Source: Zonotrichia leucophrys gambelii
Taxonomy: Eukaryota > Chordata > Aves > Passeriformes > Passerellidae
Assembly: GCF_028769735.1 (NCBI RefSeq)
Contig: NC_088187.1
Location: 10,829,532 to 10,893,531 of the forward strand
Reading direction: 5' to 3'
Length of the DNA: 64,000 nt
Shown piece after piece: positions 54,186-64,000 of this stretch (position 1 is its first letter; each line of letters starts with the position of its first letter). The position numbers and the translations under genes are program-made. The notes under the pieces are model-generated. The model had not been told where the DNA came from. It made no database searches and saw nothing but the letters and a program-made list of their open reading frames with translations.

Positions 54186-54480
54186 CCAGGGCAATTCCAG
54201 CCCTCCCTTGGTCCTTAGGGCTGCTCCTGCCTCCAGGTGATGCTCCCAGCTCCCAGCAGACCCTGGAGCAGCCCCGGGGACAGGGAAGGGACCAACCCCA
54301 TCCTCCCCCTTCCCTCAGGTGAGCCCTTATCAAACAGCCCCACCCCCCCCAGGTGAGCCCTTATCAGCCCGCGGCACCACAAAGGGCCATAAAGCACCGG
54401 GAGGTGACAGCTGTGCTCCAGGTGTGCCCCAGGTGGGGCAGCGCCCTTTCATCTCGCCCCAAACCAGGAAAAACCCACAA
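54186..54480. other. short single-copy spacer
   Basis: GC-rich unique DNA holding two copies of CCCAGGTGAGCCCTTATCA-like words (about 54316 and 54348). Nothing else recognised. Confidence 0.5.
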
Positions 54481-54905
54481 GGATGGGCTTGGGGAGAGCT
54501 TGGGAATTTGTGATTCCCAATAAAACCCAGCAGGATGGGCTTGGGGAGAGTTTGGGAATTTGTGATTCCCAATAAAACCCAGCAGGATGGGATTGGGGCT
54601 TGGGGAGAGCTTGGGAATTTGTGATTCCCAATAAAACCCAGCAGGATGGGCTTGGGGAGAGCTTGGGAATTTGTTATTCCCAATAAAACCCAGCAGGATG
54701 GGCTCGGGGCTTTGGGGAGAGTTTGGGAATTTGTTATAGCCAGGAAAAACCCAGAGATGGGATTGGGGCTTGGGGAGAGTTTGGGAATTTGTTATAGCCA
54801 GGAAAAACCCAGCAGGATGGGCTTGGGGCGAGTTTGGGAATTTGTGATTCCCAATAAAACCCAGCAGGATGGGCTCGGGGCTTTGGGGAGAGTTTGGAAT
54901 TTGTG
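54481..54905. repeat. 52-bp minisatellite
   Basis: Units GGATGGGCTTGGGGAGAGCT, TGGGAATTTGTGATTCCCAA and TAAAACCCAGCA, spaced 52, 52, 59 and 52 bases at the left. Later units gain GGGGCT or swap GATTCCCAATAAAAC for TATAGCCAGGAAAAAC. The unit holds the inverted pair GGGAAT/ATTCCC. Confidence 0.95.
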
Positions 54906-55129
54906 ATTCCCTGGCATCCATCATTGGGAGCAGCAGGAGCAGGGCTGTGCTGGCACTGCCCCATCCTGAGGGATTTAGGGGGGACATTTCAGCACGGAGA
55001 GCCCCAGCAGCATTCCCAAGGGAAGGATGGGGCTGTGGGGACAGCAAAACCCGGGAAAAACAGCAAGTGGGAGCTCCATTTGGGATCAGAGCTTTCCTGT
55101 GGCCAAACTCCCTGAGGGCACAGCACTGC

Positions 55130-56145
55130 GGGACTTTAACAACAGCGGGGTTTTCATTTTAACCACAGTGGCATTTAAACCACAGTGAGATTTCAACCCC
55201 GATGGGAATTTAACCACACTGGGATTTTAACCATAGTGGGATTTCAATTCCAACCCCAGTGGGATTTCAACACCAGTGGGATTTTAATTTTAACAACAGT
55301 GGGATTTTAACCACACTGGGATTTTAATTTTAACCCTAGTGGGATTTTAAAAACAGTGGGATTTTAACCTTAACCACACTGGGATTCTAACCACAGCGGG
55401 ATTTCAACCACACTGGGAATTTAACCCCAGTGGGATTTTAATTTTAACCCCAGTGAGATTTTAACCACACTGGGATTTCAACTACACTGGGATTTTAACT
55501 TCAACCCCAGTGGGATTTTAATTTTAACCCCAGTGGGATTCTAACAGTGGGATTGTAACCCCAGTTGGATTTTCATTTTAACCCCGGGGGAATTTAACCC
55601 CACTGGGATTTTAACCCCACTTGGATTTTAATTTTAACCCCAGTGAGATTTTAACCATACTGGGATTTTAACACCACTGGGATTTTAATTTTAACCATAC
55701 TGGGATTTTAACTGTAACCCCAGTGGGATTCTAACAGTGGGAATTTAACCCTACTGGGATTTTAATTTTAACCCCAGTGAGATTTTAACCATACTGGGAT
55801 TTCAACTGTAACCCCAGTGGGATTCTAACAGTGGGAATTTAACCGCACTGGGATTTTAACCCCAGCAGGATTTTAACAGTGGGATTTTGATTTTAACCGC
55901 AGGAGGATTTCAATTTTAACCCCAGTGGGATTCTAACAGTGGGATTGTAACCCCAGTTGGATTTTCATTTTAACCCCGGGGGAATTTAACCCCACTGGGA
56001 TTTTAATTTTAACCCCAGTGGGATTCTAACAGTGGGAATTTAACCACACTGGGATTTTAACCCCAGCAGGATTTTAACAGTGGGATTTTGATTTTAACCG
56101 CAGGACGATTTCAATTTTAACCCCAGTGGGATTTCAACCCCAGCC
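55130..56145. repeat. ~24-bp minisatellite (GTGGGATTTTAA)
   Basis: About forty units of ACCCCAGTGGGATTTTAA, alternating with AATTTTAACC and ACACTGGGATTTTAACC. A larger block (GATTCTAACAGTGGG with GTAACCCCAGTTGG) recurs near 55540 and 55930, so roughly 390-base segments are duplicated. No open frames of note because TAA occurs in every unit. Confidence 0.96.
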
Positions 56146-56528
56146 AGGCACATCCCTGGGGCAGAGGCGCCTCCTCCCTTTTCCCTCTCCAGCCCCAGGT
56201 GCCAGCCGTGCCCATGGGCAGAGCAGTGCCAGCCCCGCCAGATGTCACCACAGGTGTCACCCCAGGGCTGGGGACCTGTCCTGCCCGGGCAGGGCTGGCC
56301 CTGTCCTTGGGCTGGCAGCAAACACCCCTTATCTCCCATCCCTTATCTCCTGGGCAAACAGCGGGGTCGCTCCGTGCCCGGCCCGCACAATGTTCCATTA
56401 CCCCGGTGTTTAATTACCCCGGTGTTTAATTACCCTGCTCCTCCTCGTGGGAAGGGGCAGCAGCGGGGAGGTGGGAACTGCAGGGGAATTCCACAACGGG
56501 AGATGAAACGGAGCTGGGAAAGCAACGG
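56146..56528. other. single-copy spacer
   Basis: Unique GC-rich DNA. A 16-base direct repeat, TTACCCCGGTGTTTAA, occurs at about 56398-56432. No gene recognised. Confidence 0.55.
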
Positions 56529-57700
56529 GTAAACAGCCAGGGAATGTCCCAGGAGCTGCTCACCGGCAGGGCAGGCTCACAGCATTCCCAAATTCCATCC
56601 AGGAATGTCCCAGGAGCTGCTCACCACCGGGGCAGGCTCACAGCATTCCCAAATTCCATCCAGGAATGTCCCAGGAGCTGCTCACCACCGGGGCAGGCTC
56701 ACAGCATTCCCAAATTCCATCCAGGAATGTCCCAGGAGCTGCTCATCACCAGGACAGGCTCACACCATTCCCAAATTCCAGCCAGGAATGTCCCAGGAGC
56801 TGCTCACAGGCAGGACAGGCTCACAGCATTCCCAAATTCCAGCCAGGAATGTCCCAGGAGCTGCTCACAGGCAGGGCAGGCTCACAGCATTCCCAAATTC
56901 CAGCCAGGAATGTCCCAGGAGCTGCTCACCACCGGGGCAGGCTCACAGCATTCCCAAATTCCTGCCAGGGAATGTCCCAGGAGCTGCTCACCCGGGCAGG
57001 CTCACAGCATTCCAAATTCCATCCAGGAATGTCCAGGACTGCTCATCCCGGAGGCTCACAGCATTCCCAAATTCCAGCCAGGGAATGTCCCCTTCGCCAG
57101 GAAGGCTCACACAATCCCAAATTCCAGCAGGAAAGTCCAGGTCTCCAGCTACAAAGGCTCCACACATTCCCAAATTCCACAGGAATGTCACAGGATCTGC
57201 TCAGCCTACAGGAAAGGCTCACACCATTCCCAAATTCCATCCAGGCAATGTCCCACTGGGATCTGTTTCAACAGCAGGAAAGGACTCACAATCAGATCCC
57301 AAATTCCAGACAGGAAATGTCCTCAGCTCCCAGCAGGTACAGGCTCACACCATTCCCAAATTCCAGCGAGGCAATGTCCCACTGGGATCTGCTCAGCCTG
57401 AGGGAAGAACTCATACCAGATCCCAAATTCCAGCCAGGAAATGTCCCACTGGGATCTGCTCAGCCTTAGAGAAGGGCTCTCATCATATCCCAAATTCCAG
57501 GCAGGGAATGTCCCACTGGGATCCGTTCAGCTCCCTGCAGGAAGGGAGCATTCCCAAATTCCAGGCGGGGAATGTCCCAGTGGGATCTGCTCAGCCTGAG
57601 GAAAGGGCTCACACCATTCCCAAATTGCAGACATGGAATGTCCCACTGGGATCTCCTCATTCCCAAACCCCAGCCAGGCAATGTCCCACCTTTCAGGAAG
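56529..57700. repeat. 61-bp minisatellite, ~19 copies
   Basis: Unit CAGGAATGTCCCAGGAGCTG, CTCACCACCGGGGCAGGCTC, ACAGCATTCCCAAATTCC. Exactly 61 bases apart in the left half. Between about 56985 and 57310 units are shortened by many one- and two-base losses. To the right the unit shifts to CACTGGGATCTGCTCAGCC types. Forward frames of 267-425 codons follow the array. Confidence 0.96.
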
Positions 57701-58085
57701 GGCTCACACCACATCCCAAACACCACCAGCCCCAATCCCAGGATGTTCCCTGCCCGTTGTGTGAGGAGTTCCCTTCTCCTGGAGCTGGGAATTCCCAGCG
57801 GGAGCAGGGGCTGTTCTGCACCACCTGGATGGATGCAGGAACATCCAGTGCTGGCTCCCCAAATCCCTCCTCACCCCTTTGAGGGGGTTCCTGATCCCGC
57901 AGCTCCATCCCAGCCATTCCCAGGGCTCATCCAGAGCCAGGAACGCGGGGCAGGGCAGGGAGCACATCGGGGAAGGTGTTAAAGAGCCGCGAGTTGTTTA
58001 CAGCCCCGATTACCCCTTAATCCTCTCGGAGCGCCGCTTTACGAGCCCGGCGTCCCGCGGAGCTGCGAAACACCTGGGCCAGGAA
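57701..58085. other. single-copy spacer ending in a CpG-dense patch
   Basis: The patch 57960-58085 holds AAAGAGCCGCGAGTTG, CTCTCGGAGCGCCGC, TTTACGAGCCCGGCGTCCC and GCGGAGCTGCG. It is short (about 120 bases) and is followed immediately by a minisatellite, so a promoter role is only possible. Confidence 0.5.
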
Positions 58086-59240
58086 CCCTGAGCACAAAAA
58101 CCTCATCCTCACCTGCCCAAAAAACCCTGGAGCACAAAAAACCTCATCCTCACCTGCCCAAAAAACCCTGGAGCACAAAAACCTCATCCTCACCTGCCCA
58201 AAAAACCCTGGAGCACAAAAAACCTCATCCTCACCTGCCCAAAAAACCCTGGAGCACAAAAACCTGCCCAAGGAACCCTGGAGCACCAAATTCCCCTGTC
58301 CTCATCTGCCCAAAAAAACCCTGGAGCACAAAAAACCTCATCCTCACCTGCCCAAAAAACCCTGGAGCACAAAAATCTCCTGCCCAAGGAACCCTGGAGC
58401 ACCAAATCCCCTGTTCTCACCTGCCCAAAAAAACCCTGGAGCACAAAAAAAACCCTATATCCTCACCTGCCCAAAAACCCTGGAGCACCAAATTCCCCAT
58501 CCTCACCTGCCCAAAAAACCCTGGAGCACAAAAAACCACATCCTCACCTGCCCAAGGAACCCTGGAGCACCAAATCCCCTGTTCTCATCTGCCCAAAAAA
58601 ACCCTGGAGCACAAAAAACCTGCCCAAAGAACCCTGGAGCACCAAATTCCCCATCCTCACCTGCCCAAGGAACCCTGAGCACAAAAACCTCCCATCTTCA
58701 CCTGCCCAAAAATCCCTGGGTCACAAAATCCTCTGTCCTCACCTGCCCAAGGAACCCTGGAGAACAAAAAAATCTCATCCTCACCTGAGCAAAAAACCCC
58801 TGAGCACAAAAACCTCATCCTCACCTGCCCAAAAAACCCTGGAGCACAAAAAACCTCATCCTCACCTGCCCAAAAAACCCTGGAGCACAAAAACCTCTAT
58901 CCTCACCTGCCCAAAAAACCCTGGAGCACAAAAAAACTCATCCTCACCTGGGCAAGGAACCCTGGAGCACAAAAATCTCCTGCCCAAGGAACCCTGGAGC
59001 ACCAAATTCCCCATCCTCACCTGCCCAAAAAACCCTGGAGCACAAAAACCTCATCCTCACCTGCCCAAAAAACCCTGGAGCACAAAAATCTCCTGCCCAA
59101 AAAAACCCTGGAGCACAAAAACTTCATCCTCACCTGCCCAAGGAACCCTGGAGCACAAAACACCTCATCCTCACCTGGGCAAAGAACCCCAGAGCACAAA
59201 AATTCCCCATCCTCATCAGCCCAAGGAACCCTGGGCAGTT
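58086..59240. repeat. 40-bp minisatellite
   Basis: About 28 units of GAGCACAAAAACCTCATCC, TCACCTGCCCAAAAAACCCTG. Units missing the CATCCTCAC block, or with GGAACCCTGGAGCACCAAAT, form recurring larger blocks. The Phe-Gly-Gln-Val minus-strand frames are repeat translations. Confidence 0.96.
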
Positions 59241-59282
59241 TAAATGCAGAGCAGATGTGGAAAGCATCATCCAACACTCCAG

Positions 59283-59632
59283 CCATGGAAAAAGGGCATT
59301 TTCCCAAGGAAAAGGGGCATTTTTCCCATTGGAAAAAGGGCATTTTCACAAGGAAAAGGGGCATTTTTTCCATGGAAAAAAGGGCATTTTCACAAGGAAA
59401 AGGGGCATTTTTCCCATGGAAAAAAGGGCATTTTCACAAGGAAAAGGGGCATTTTCACAAGGAAAAGGGGCATTTTTCCCAATGGAAAAAGGGCATTTTC
59501 ACAAGGAAAAGGGGCATTTTTCCCCATGGAAAAAAAGGGCATTTTCCCAAGGAAAAGGGGCATTTTTCCCATTGGAAAAAAAGGGCATTTTCACAAGGAA
59601 AAGAGCATTTTCCCCCAAGGAAAAGGGAATGC
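59283..59632. repeat. ~44-bp (20+24) minisatellite
   Basis: Dimeric units with GGAAAAAGGGCATTTTCAC, AAGGAAAAGGGGCATTTTTC and CCAT. GGGCATT recurs alternately at about 20 and 24 bases. Frames with Lys-Gly-His-Phe patterns are open in all three forward frames. Confidence 0.95.
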
Positions 59633-59879
59633 AAAAGCAGCACCCACAAAATCCCAGCCTGCAGAGAAGAGCTGAGCAGCAGCTCCAAGAGGACACAAAG
59701 TTCCTCCCCTGTGCCCCCCAAAATCCCCCCCAAATCCAGAGCTGCTCCTTCCCCTCCCAGACGTGTCCCCACCCAGAGGCAGCTGCTCTCCACCTGCCCA
59801 CGGATTTGCCTGAACTTTGTTTTCCAAGATTTGCTTATCACCCCCATCCCAGATCTCTCCCACCCACGGGAGGGAAAAT

Positions 59880-60275
59880 ATCAGAAAAAATAAAATAAAT
59901 AATAAAAACACATAAAGAAAAAATAAAGGAAAAAAATAAAGGAAAATTAAAGAAAAAATAAAGAAAATTAAAGAAAAATTAAAGAAAAATTAAAGAAAAA
60001 TTAAAGAAAAATTAAAGAAAAATTAAAGAAAAAATTAAAGAAAAATTAAAGAAAAAATTAAAGGAAAAAATAAAGGAAAAAAATAAAGAAAAAATAAAGG
60101 AAAAAATTAAAGAAAAAATAAAGGAAAAAATTAAAGAAAAAAATAAAGAAAAAATAAAGAAAAAATAAAGAAAAAATAAAGAAAAAATAAAGAAAAAATA
60201 AAGAAAAAATAAAGAAAAAATAAAGAAAAAATAAAGAAAAAATAAAGAAAAAATAAAGAAAAAATAAAGAAGGGA
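59880..60275. repeat. A-rich simple repeat (AAAGAAAAAATA)
   Basis: Words AAAATTAAAGAA on the left change to AAATAAAGAAAAAATAAAGA on the right, the last twelve units being 11 bases and uniform. It is nearly pure A/G/T with no C. Minus-strand Phe/Ser-rich frames come from it. Confidence 0.97.
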
Positions 60276-60311
60276 ATGACTCAAGGGAAAACTCAGAAGG
60301 AGATCTCCATG

Positions 60312-60600
60312 TGAGGGACAAATTCTGTCTCAGCCCCATCCCCTGCACCCTTTACTCCTTTAGACCATTCCCAAATCTGATCCTGCCCTTTCCTAAGAAG
60401 ATCTCCCACCCTGTGTGGGACAAATTCCATCTCAGACCCATCCCCTGCATTTGGAGCGTTCCCAAATCTGATCCTGCTCTTTTCCCAGAAGGAGGAGATC
60501 CTGTGTGGGATAAATTCCATCCCAGACCCATCCCCTGCAGCTTTTATTCCTTTAGGGCATTCCCAAATCTGATCCTGCCCTTTCCTCACAAAACAACAGA
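60312..60600. repeat. ~95-bp tandem repeat, three copies
   Basis: GGGACAAATTCCATCTCAGA or its variants start near 60315, 60417 and 60507, followed by CCCATCCCCTGCA, CATTCCCAAATCTGATCCTG and CCCTTTCC. The middle copy lacks the CTTTTATTCCTTTAG segment. Confidence 0.9.
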
Positions 60601-60744
60601 ATCCCTGCACAGCCAGGCCAGGCCAGGCTCCTTCCCAAGGGCAGGGAAAAGCCTGGAGAGCTTTTTAATTTCCAAGTTACTTAAACGTATTTAATTTTAA
60701 AGTTCCTGCAAGGACAGCAAAGCCTCCAAGGGAAAAACAGGAAT

Positions 60745-60815
60745 TTCACAGGACCAGGGAATGGTTTGGCTTGGAAGGGACCTTAAGGATCACCCAGTTC
60801 CAAACCCCTGCCCGG
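60745..60815 (-). mobile_element. CR1 LINE 3' terminal fragment
   Basis: GGGAATGGTTTGGCTTGGAA, GGGACCTTAAGGATCACCC and AGTTCCAAACCCCTGCCC match the reverse complement of a CR1 3' tail. It is truncated after about 70 bases. Confidence 0.75.
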
Positions 60816-61448
60816 GAAGGAGGACTGGAAACAAAGCAGAGGGAGGGAGAAGGTGAAAGGGATGGACAGAGGGAAGGATTTGCTGGGAGCCTGAATTTGC
60901 TGCTGCCGAACCCTGCAGCCCCCGTGCCAGGCGCTGCCGAATACTAATCAGAGCTGAAAAAACACCGAACAATTAGGAAGGAAAGTCTGCTGGCAGGGTT
61001 TCTCCTGGAGACGTCGGGCTGGTTTTGTTTATGAGCGGGAGGAAGTGGGAACCGCTCCTGTTTGTTCTGCGGGAGAAAAGAGAGAGCTCCAGTGTTTTAA
61101 TTTCTCCGCTGAAAACCCTGGAGATTTGGCCTGAAACGGAGCAGAGAGGCTGATCCAGATTCACCCGCAGCCTTTTGTTACAAGAAAATATTTGAGTCGG
61201 GTTTTTTTTTTTCCCCTCCCTCCCCTTCTGCGTGGGCAAAGAAAAGGGGCAGTGGATACAAAGCCGGCATTTTTTTGTTCCCAGAAAATATCAATGAAAA
61301 GAGCATTCCAGAGGCCAAGGGCACAGCACAGCTCCCAGGGCACTGGAGGTGTCCTGGCTGAGCCCAGGAAAGGCAAAAATACCACCTCAAAAACTCCTTT
61401 TTTTTGTTAGAAAGGCAGGTGAGCAATACTCGGGAAGCCTAAATTGGG
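60816..61448. other. single-copy block, possible conserved element
   Basis: Unique DNA of mixed composition (CTGGAGACGTCGGGCTGG, TTTTGTTTATGAGCGGG, GTTTTAATTTCTCCGCTG, AAGAAAATATTTGAGTCG). It lacks the low-complexity character of its neighbours. No exon is recognised. An evolutionary-conservation test would decide whether it is functional. Confidence 0.45.
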
Positions 61449-62156
61449 TTTTAAACCAGGTTTTTGCCTCCCAAGGACACACATGAGGCTGGGAGGGAAT
61501 GAGGCCACATAAATTTCATTTACTCGGAGGCGCAACTTGCAGCTCCTCAGATGCAAAATCAACATTTTCCTTCGGTTTTGACACGGGAGGGCCTGAAGCA
61601 GCACCTCAGAAAATGAAATAAATCGGGTTTAGTGTGGGCTGTAAGAGCAGGAGGAGCTGGGGAAGGAGCTGGGACAGTTCCTTAAGTTTTCAACCAGGTT
61701 TTTGCCTCCCAGGGACGCACACAAGGCTGGGAGAGGATGAGGTCACATAAACTTAATTTACTCAGAGGTGCAACTTGCAGCTCCTCAGATGCAAAATCCC
61801 TGGATCAACGTTTGGTTTTCACACAGGAGGGCCTGAAGCAGCACCTCAGAAAATGAAATAAATCGGGTTTAGTGAGGGCTGTAAGAGCAGGAGGAGCTGG
61901 GGAAGGAGCTGGGACAGTTCCTTCAGTTTTCAACCAGGTTTTTGCCTCCCAGGGACACACACAAGGCTGGGAGAGGATGAGGTCACTTCATTTGCTCAGA
62001 GCTGCAACTTGCAGCTCCTCGGATGCAAAATCCCTGGATCAACGTTTGGTTTTCACACAGGAGGGCCTGAAGCAGCACCTCAGAAAATGAAATAAATCGG
62101 GTTTAGTGAGGGCTGTAAGAGCAGGAGGAGCTGGGGAAGGAGCTGGGACAGTTCCT
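61449..62156. repeat. ~240-bp tandem repeat, three copies
   Basis: Copies start TTTTAAACCAGGTTTTTGCC or TTTTCAACCAGGTTTTTGCC at 61449, 61687 and 61927 (periods 238 and 240). Each contains CAACTTGCAGCTCCTC, GGAGGGCCTGAAGCAGCACC, AAAATGAAATAAATCGGG and GTAAGAGCAGGAGGAGC. Copies 2 and 3 are closest; copy 3 lacks about 13 bases (ATAAACTTAATTT region). The unit is complex single-copy-like sequence, unlike the minisatellites around it. Confidence 0.97.
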
Positions 62157-62548
62157 GGGTGAGGAAAAGCAGATCCCAGGACAAATCCCAGCATCCCAGG
62201 GCCAGAGGGGACTCCTGGAGTGCAGAGCACTGTGAGAACTGAGCTCAGGCTGTCCCCAAGGCTCTCAGGGCTCTTTCAAAGCTCTTTTTCCCCCCACAGG
62301 GAGCAGCCTGGGGATGGACAAAATGTGCCATTCCCGGCTGAAACCTTCCCAAAAACCCGGCTTTTCACAGCAAACCCCAAATGCCTTCACCATGGAAACC
62401 CAGCCCCGGGCTGGTATCGCCGCTGGAATTCGCCCTTGGCTGCAGCTCGGGAGGAGCCCGGACAGGGAAACCTTTGAGCTCGGGAAGTGCCAGCCCAGGA
62501 GTCTGAGACTGCTCGGGAAGAGCTTCCAAAGCAGGCCCAGACAGGGGG
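62157..62548. other. single-copy spacer with acceptor-like site
   Basis: CTCTTTTTCCCCCCACAG ending at 62300 is a strong 3' splice-site-like word. The frame opened after it stays free of stops for about 175 bases (to 62477), but the predicted peptide is unrecognised and no matching donor was found before the array at 62549. Not called as an exon. Confidence 0.4.
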
Positions 62549-63590
62549 TTATCCCGCAATAATTCACCCTTCCCAAATATGGGTTATCCCGCAATAATTC
62601 ACCCCCTCCCAAATATGGGTTATCCCGCAATAATTCACCCCTCCCAAATATGGGTTATCCCGCAATAATTCACCCCTCCCAAATATGGGTTATCCCGCAA
62701 TAATTCACCCCCTCCCAAATATGGGTTATCCCGCAATAATTCACCCCCTCCCAAATATGGGTTATCCCGCAATAATTCACCCCCTCCCAAATATGGGTTA
62801 TCCCGCAATTAATTCACCCCTCCAAATAGGGATTATCCCACATAATTACCCCTCCCAAAAGGGTTATCCCGCAATAATTCACCCTTCCAATCAGGATTAT
62901 CCCCAGTAATTCACCCCTCCCAAATATGGGTTATCCCGCGATAATTCACCCCCTCCCAAATATGGGTTATCCCTCAGTAATTCACCTCCTCCAGATTTGG
63001 GGTTATCCCGCAGTAATTCAGTAATTCACCCCTGTCAGACACGGAATTATCCCACAGTAATTCACCCCCTCCCAAACACGGGGTTATCCCGAAATAATTC
63101 ACCCCGTCAATTCACCCCTCCCAGATTTTACCCCACAGTAATTCACCCTTCCAAAACTCGGGGTTATCCTGCATTAATTCAGTAATTCACCCCTTCCCAA
63201 ACACGGGGTTATCCCGAAATAATTCACCCCTCCAAGACTCGGGGTTACCCCACAGTAATTCAGTAATTCACCCTCTCCCAAACATGGGATTATCCCTAAG
63301 TAATTCACCCCCTCCAGACTCGGGATTATCCTGCATTAATTCAGTAATTCACCCCCTCCCAGACTTGGGGTTACCCCACAATAATTCAGTAATTCACCCC
63401 TTCCAAAACACGGGGTTATCCCTCAGTAATTCAGTAATTCATCCCCTCCAGACTCGGGGTTATCCCTCAGTAATTCACCCCCTCCCAAACTTGGGGTTAC
63501 CCCACAGTAATTCACCCCTTCTAAACTCGGGGTTATCGCTCAGTAATTCACCCCTCTCAGAATTATATGGGATTACCCACATAATTCACC
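62549..63590. repeat. 35-bp minisatellite
   Basis: Left part: about ten uniform 35-base units of GGGTTATCCCGCAATAATTC, ACCCCTCCCAAATAT. From about 62815 units shorten irregularly and change to CCCCACAGTAATTCAGTAATTC with CAGACTCGGGGTTATCC. The right part is therefore older or was copied with errors. Confidence 0.96.
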
Positions 63591-64000
63591 CTTCCCGTGT
63601 GCAAGCAGAGCCAGCCCAAGCTCCCAATCCCGATCCCTCTTTTTCCCGGGGAGCTGGGGAAGGGAGAGGCAGAGCAGGAGCTTTCCAAGCTTTTCTTTGG
63701 GAGAAAGGAGCAGGTTGAGCCATCCCACGAGGAGCTGGAAGTGCTGGGGCCATCCCAAGCAAACCCACCCAGTGTCCTTCTCCACGCTCCCCAAACCCCA
63801 CATTCCTGGATCAGCCGCACTCCAGATCAAGTTTCAAAGGTTTCCCAAGTGCCACAGGTTTTTGGCTAAAGGCAGATCTGTAAAAGTCACGGATCTGCTC
63901 CCTCCTCATCCTCATCCCTCTGCTCTGGGGAACCAAACTGGGCTTCTCCAGAACCCTGAAACACCCAGAGCTGGAAGACACCCACAAGGAGCAAGTCCAG
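63591..64000. other. single-copy DNA to window end
   Basis: Unique sequence with no recognised gene. Several overlapping short frames occur on both strands. Confidence 0.5.

Noticed and set aside
56544..57882. Forward frames of 267-425 codons
   Set aside because: The 61-bp unit has no forward stop, so several frames stay open; peptide is repetitive.
62283..62477. Possible exon after CTTTTTCCCCCCACAG
   Set aside because: Good acceptor-like word and an open frame of about 58 codons, but no donor, no recognisable peptide and a minisatellite directly after.

Overview
This window reads as GC-rich, repeat-saturated bird DNA, most likely from a songbird (Passeriformes). The pointers are a CR1 LINE 3' end inserted at 26833-27023, other worn CR1 pieces, and several endogenous-retrovirus LTRs that I recognise from memory as passerine families. 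The best preserved is a solo LTR at 50110-50498 with a 6-bp target-site duplication. I place the sequence in a minisatellite-rich, CpG-containing region of the kind found on small chromosomes or near chromosome ends. The placement is inference, and the species cannot be named from the sequence.

I found no protein-coding exon, rRNA, tRNA or CRISPR array that I can support. Long open frames exist, up to about 600 codons, but nearly all lie inside tandem arrays whose unit lacks stop codons. They have several frames open at once and match no protein I know.

About half of the window (a hand tally gives roughly 31 kb of 64 kb) is tandem repeat: some 45 separate arrays with about 40 unrelated unit sequences. 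In order: an A/C-rich array (1-870), a GGGGAA hexamer array (1945-2039), TATATTTA arrays with a duplicated spacer (2641-3715), 41-bp arrays (3989-4994, 5572-6275), a Lys/Phe-word array (6276-6935), a 32-bp array (7381-8045), a long-unit array (8388-10115), T-rich and C/T-rich arrays (11288-12972), ATCCC (13405-13957), A/C-rich (14437-15765), AAT (15865-15920), GGGAATAAT (16050-16700), a 20-bp array (19505-20065), an 82-bp array (21695-22016), AT-rich DNA (22370-23060), 40-bp (23645-24715), 31-bp (28237-28727), a back-to-back chain at 31255-33860, AT-rich (34495-35155), a 20-bp-based array (36405-37190), four arrays with a 52-bp period (38390-38720, 39635-40055, 40305-41520, 54481-54905), GGGAT (48003-48585), about 78-bp (51318-52265), a two-type higher-order array (53075-54185), and a nearly continuous chain from 55130 to 63590.

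Between the arrays lie stretches of single-copy DNA of 0.2-2 kb. The candidates for function are a CpG island at about 30400-31230 with a CRE, a CCAAT box, a second CRE-like site and a GC box spaced about 20 bp apart (30911-30974); a smaller CpG island with a nested palindrome (40060-40290); a CpG-dense patch (57960-58085); and several AT-rich islands carrying TAATTA-type words. The most unusual discrete element is a near-perfect 30-bp-stem hairpin at 52741-52811.

There is no operon-like or pathway logic here. What the sequence offers is a record of repeat birth: array units with an outlying related copy, higher-order repeats, segmental duplications up to 7 kb apart, a CR1 insertion with its paralogous empty site alongside, and an LTR inflated by an AT-rich tract.
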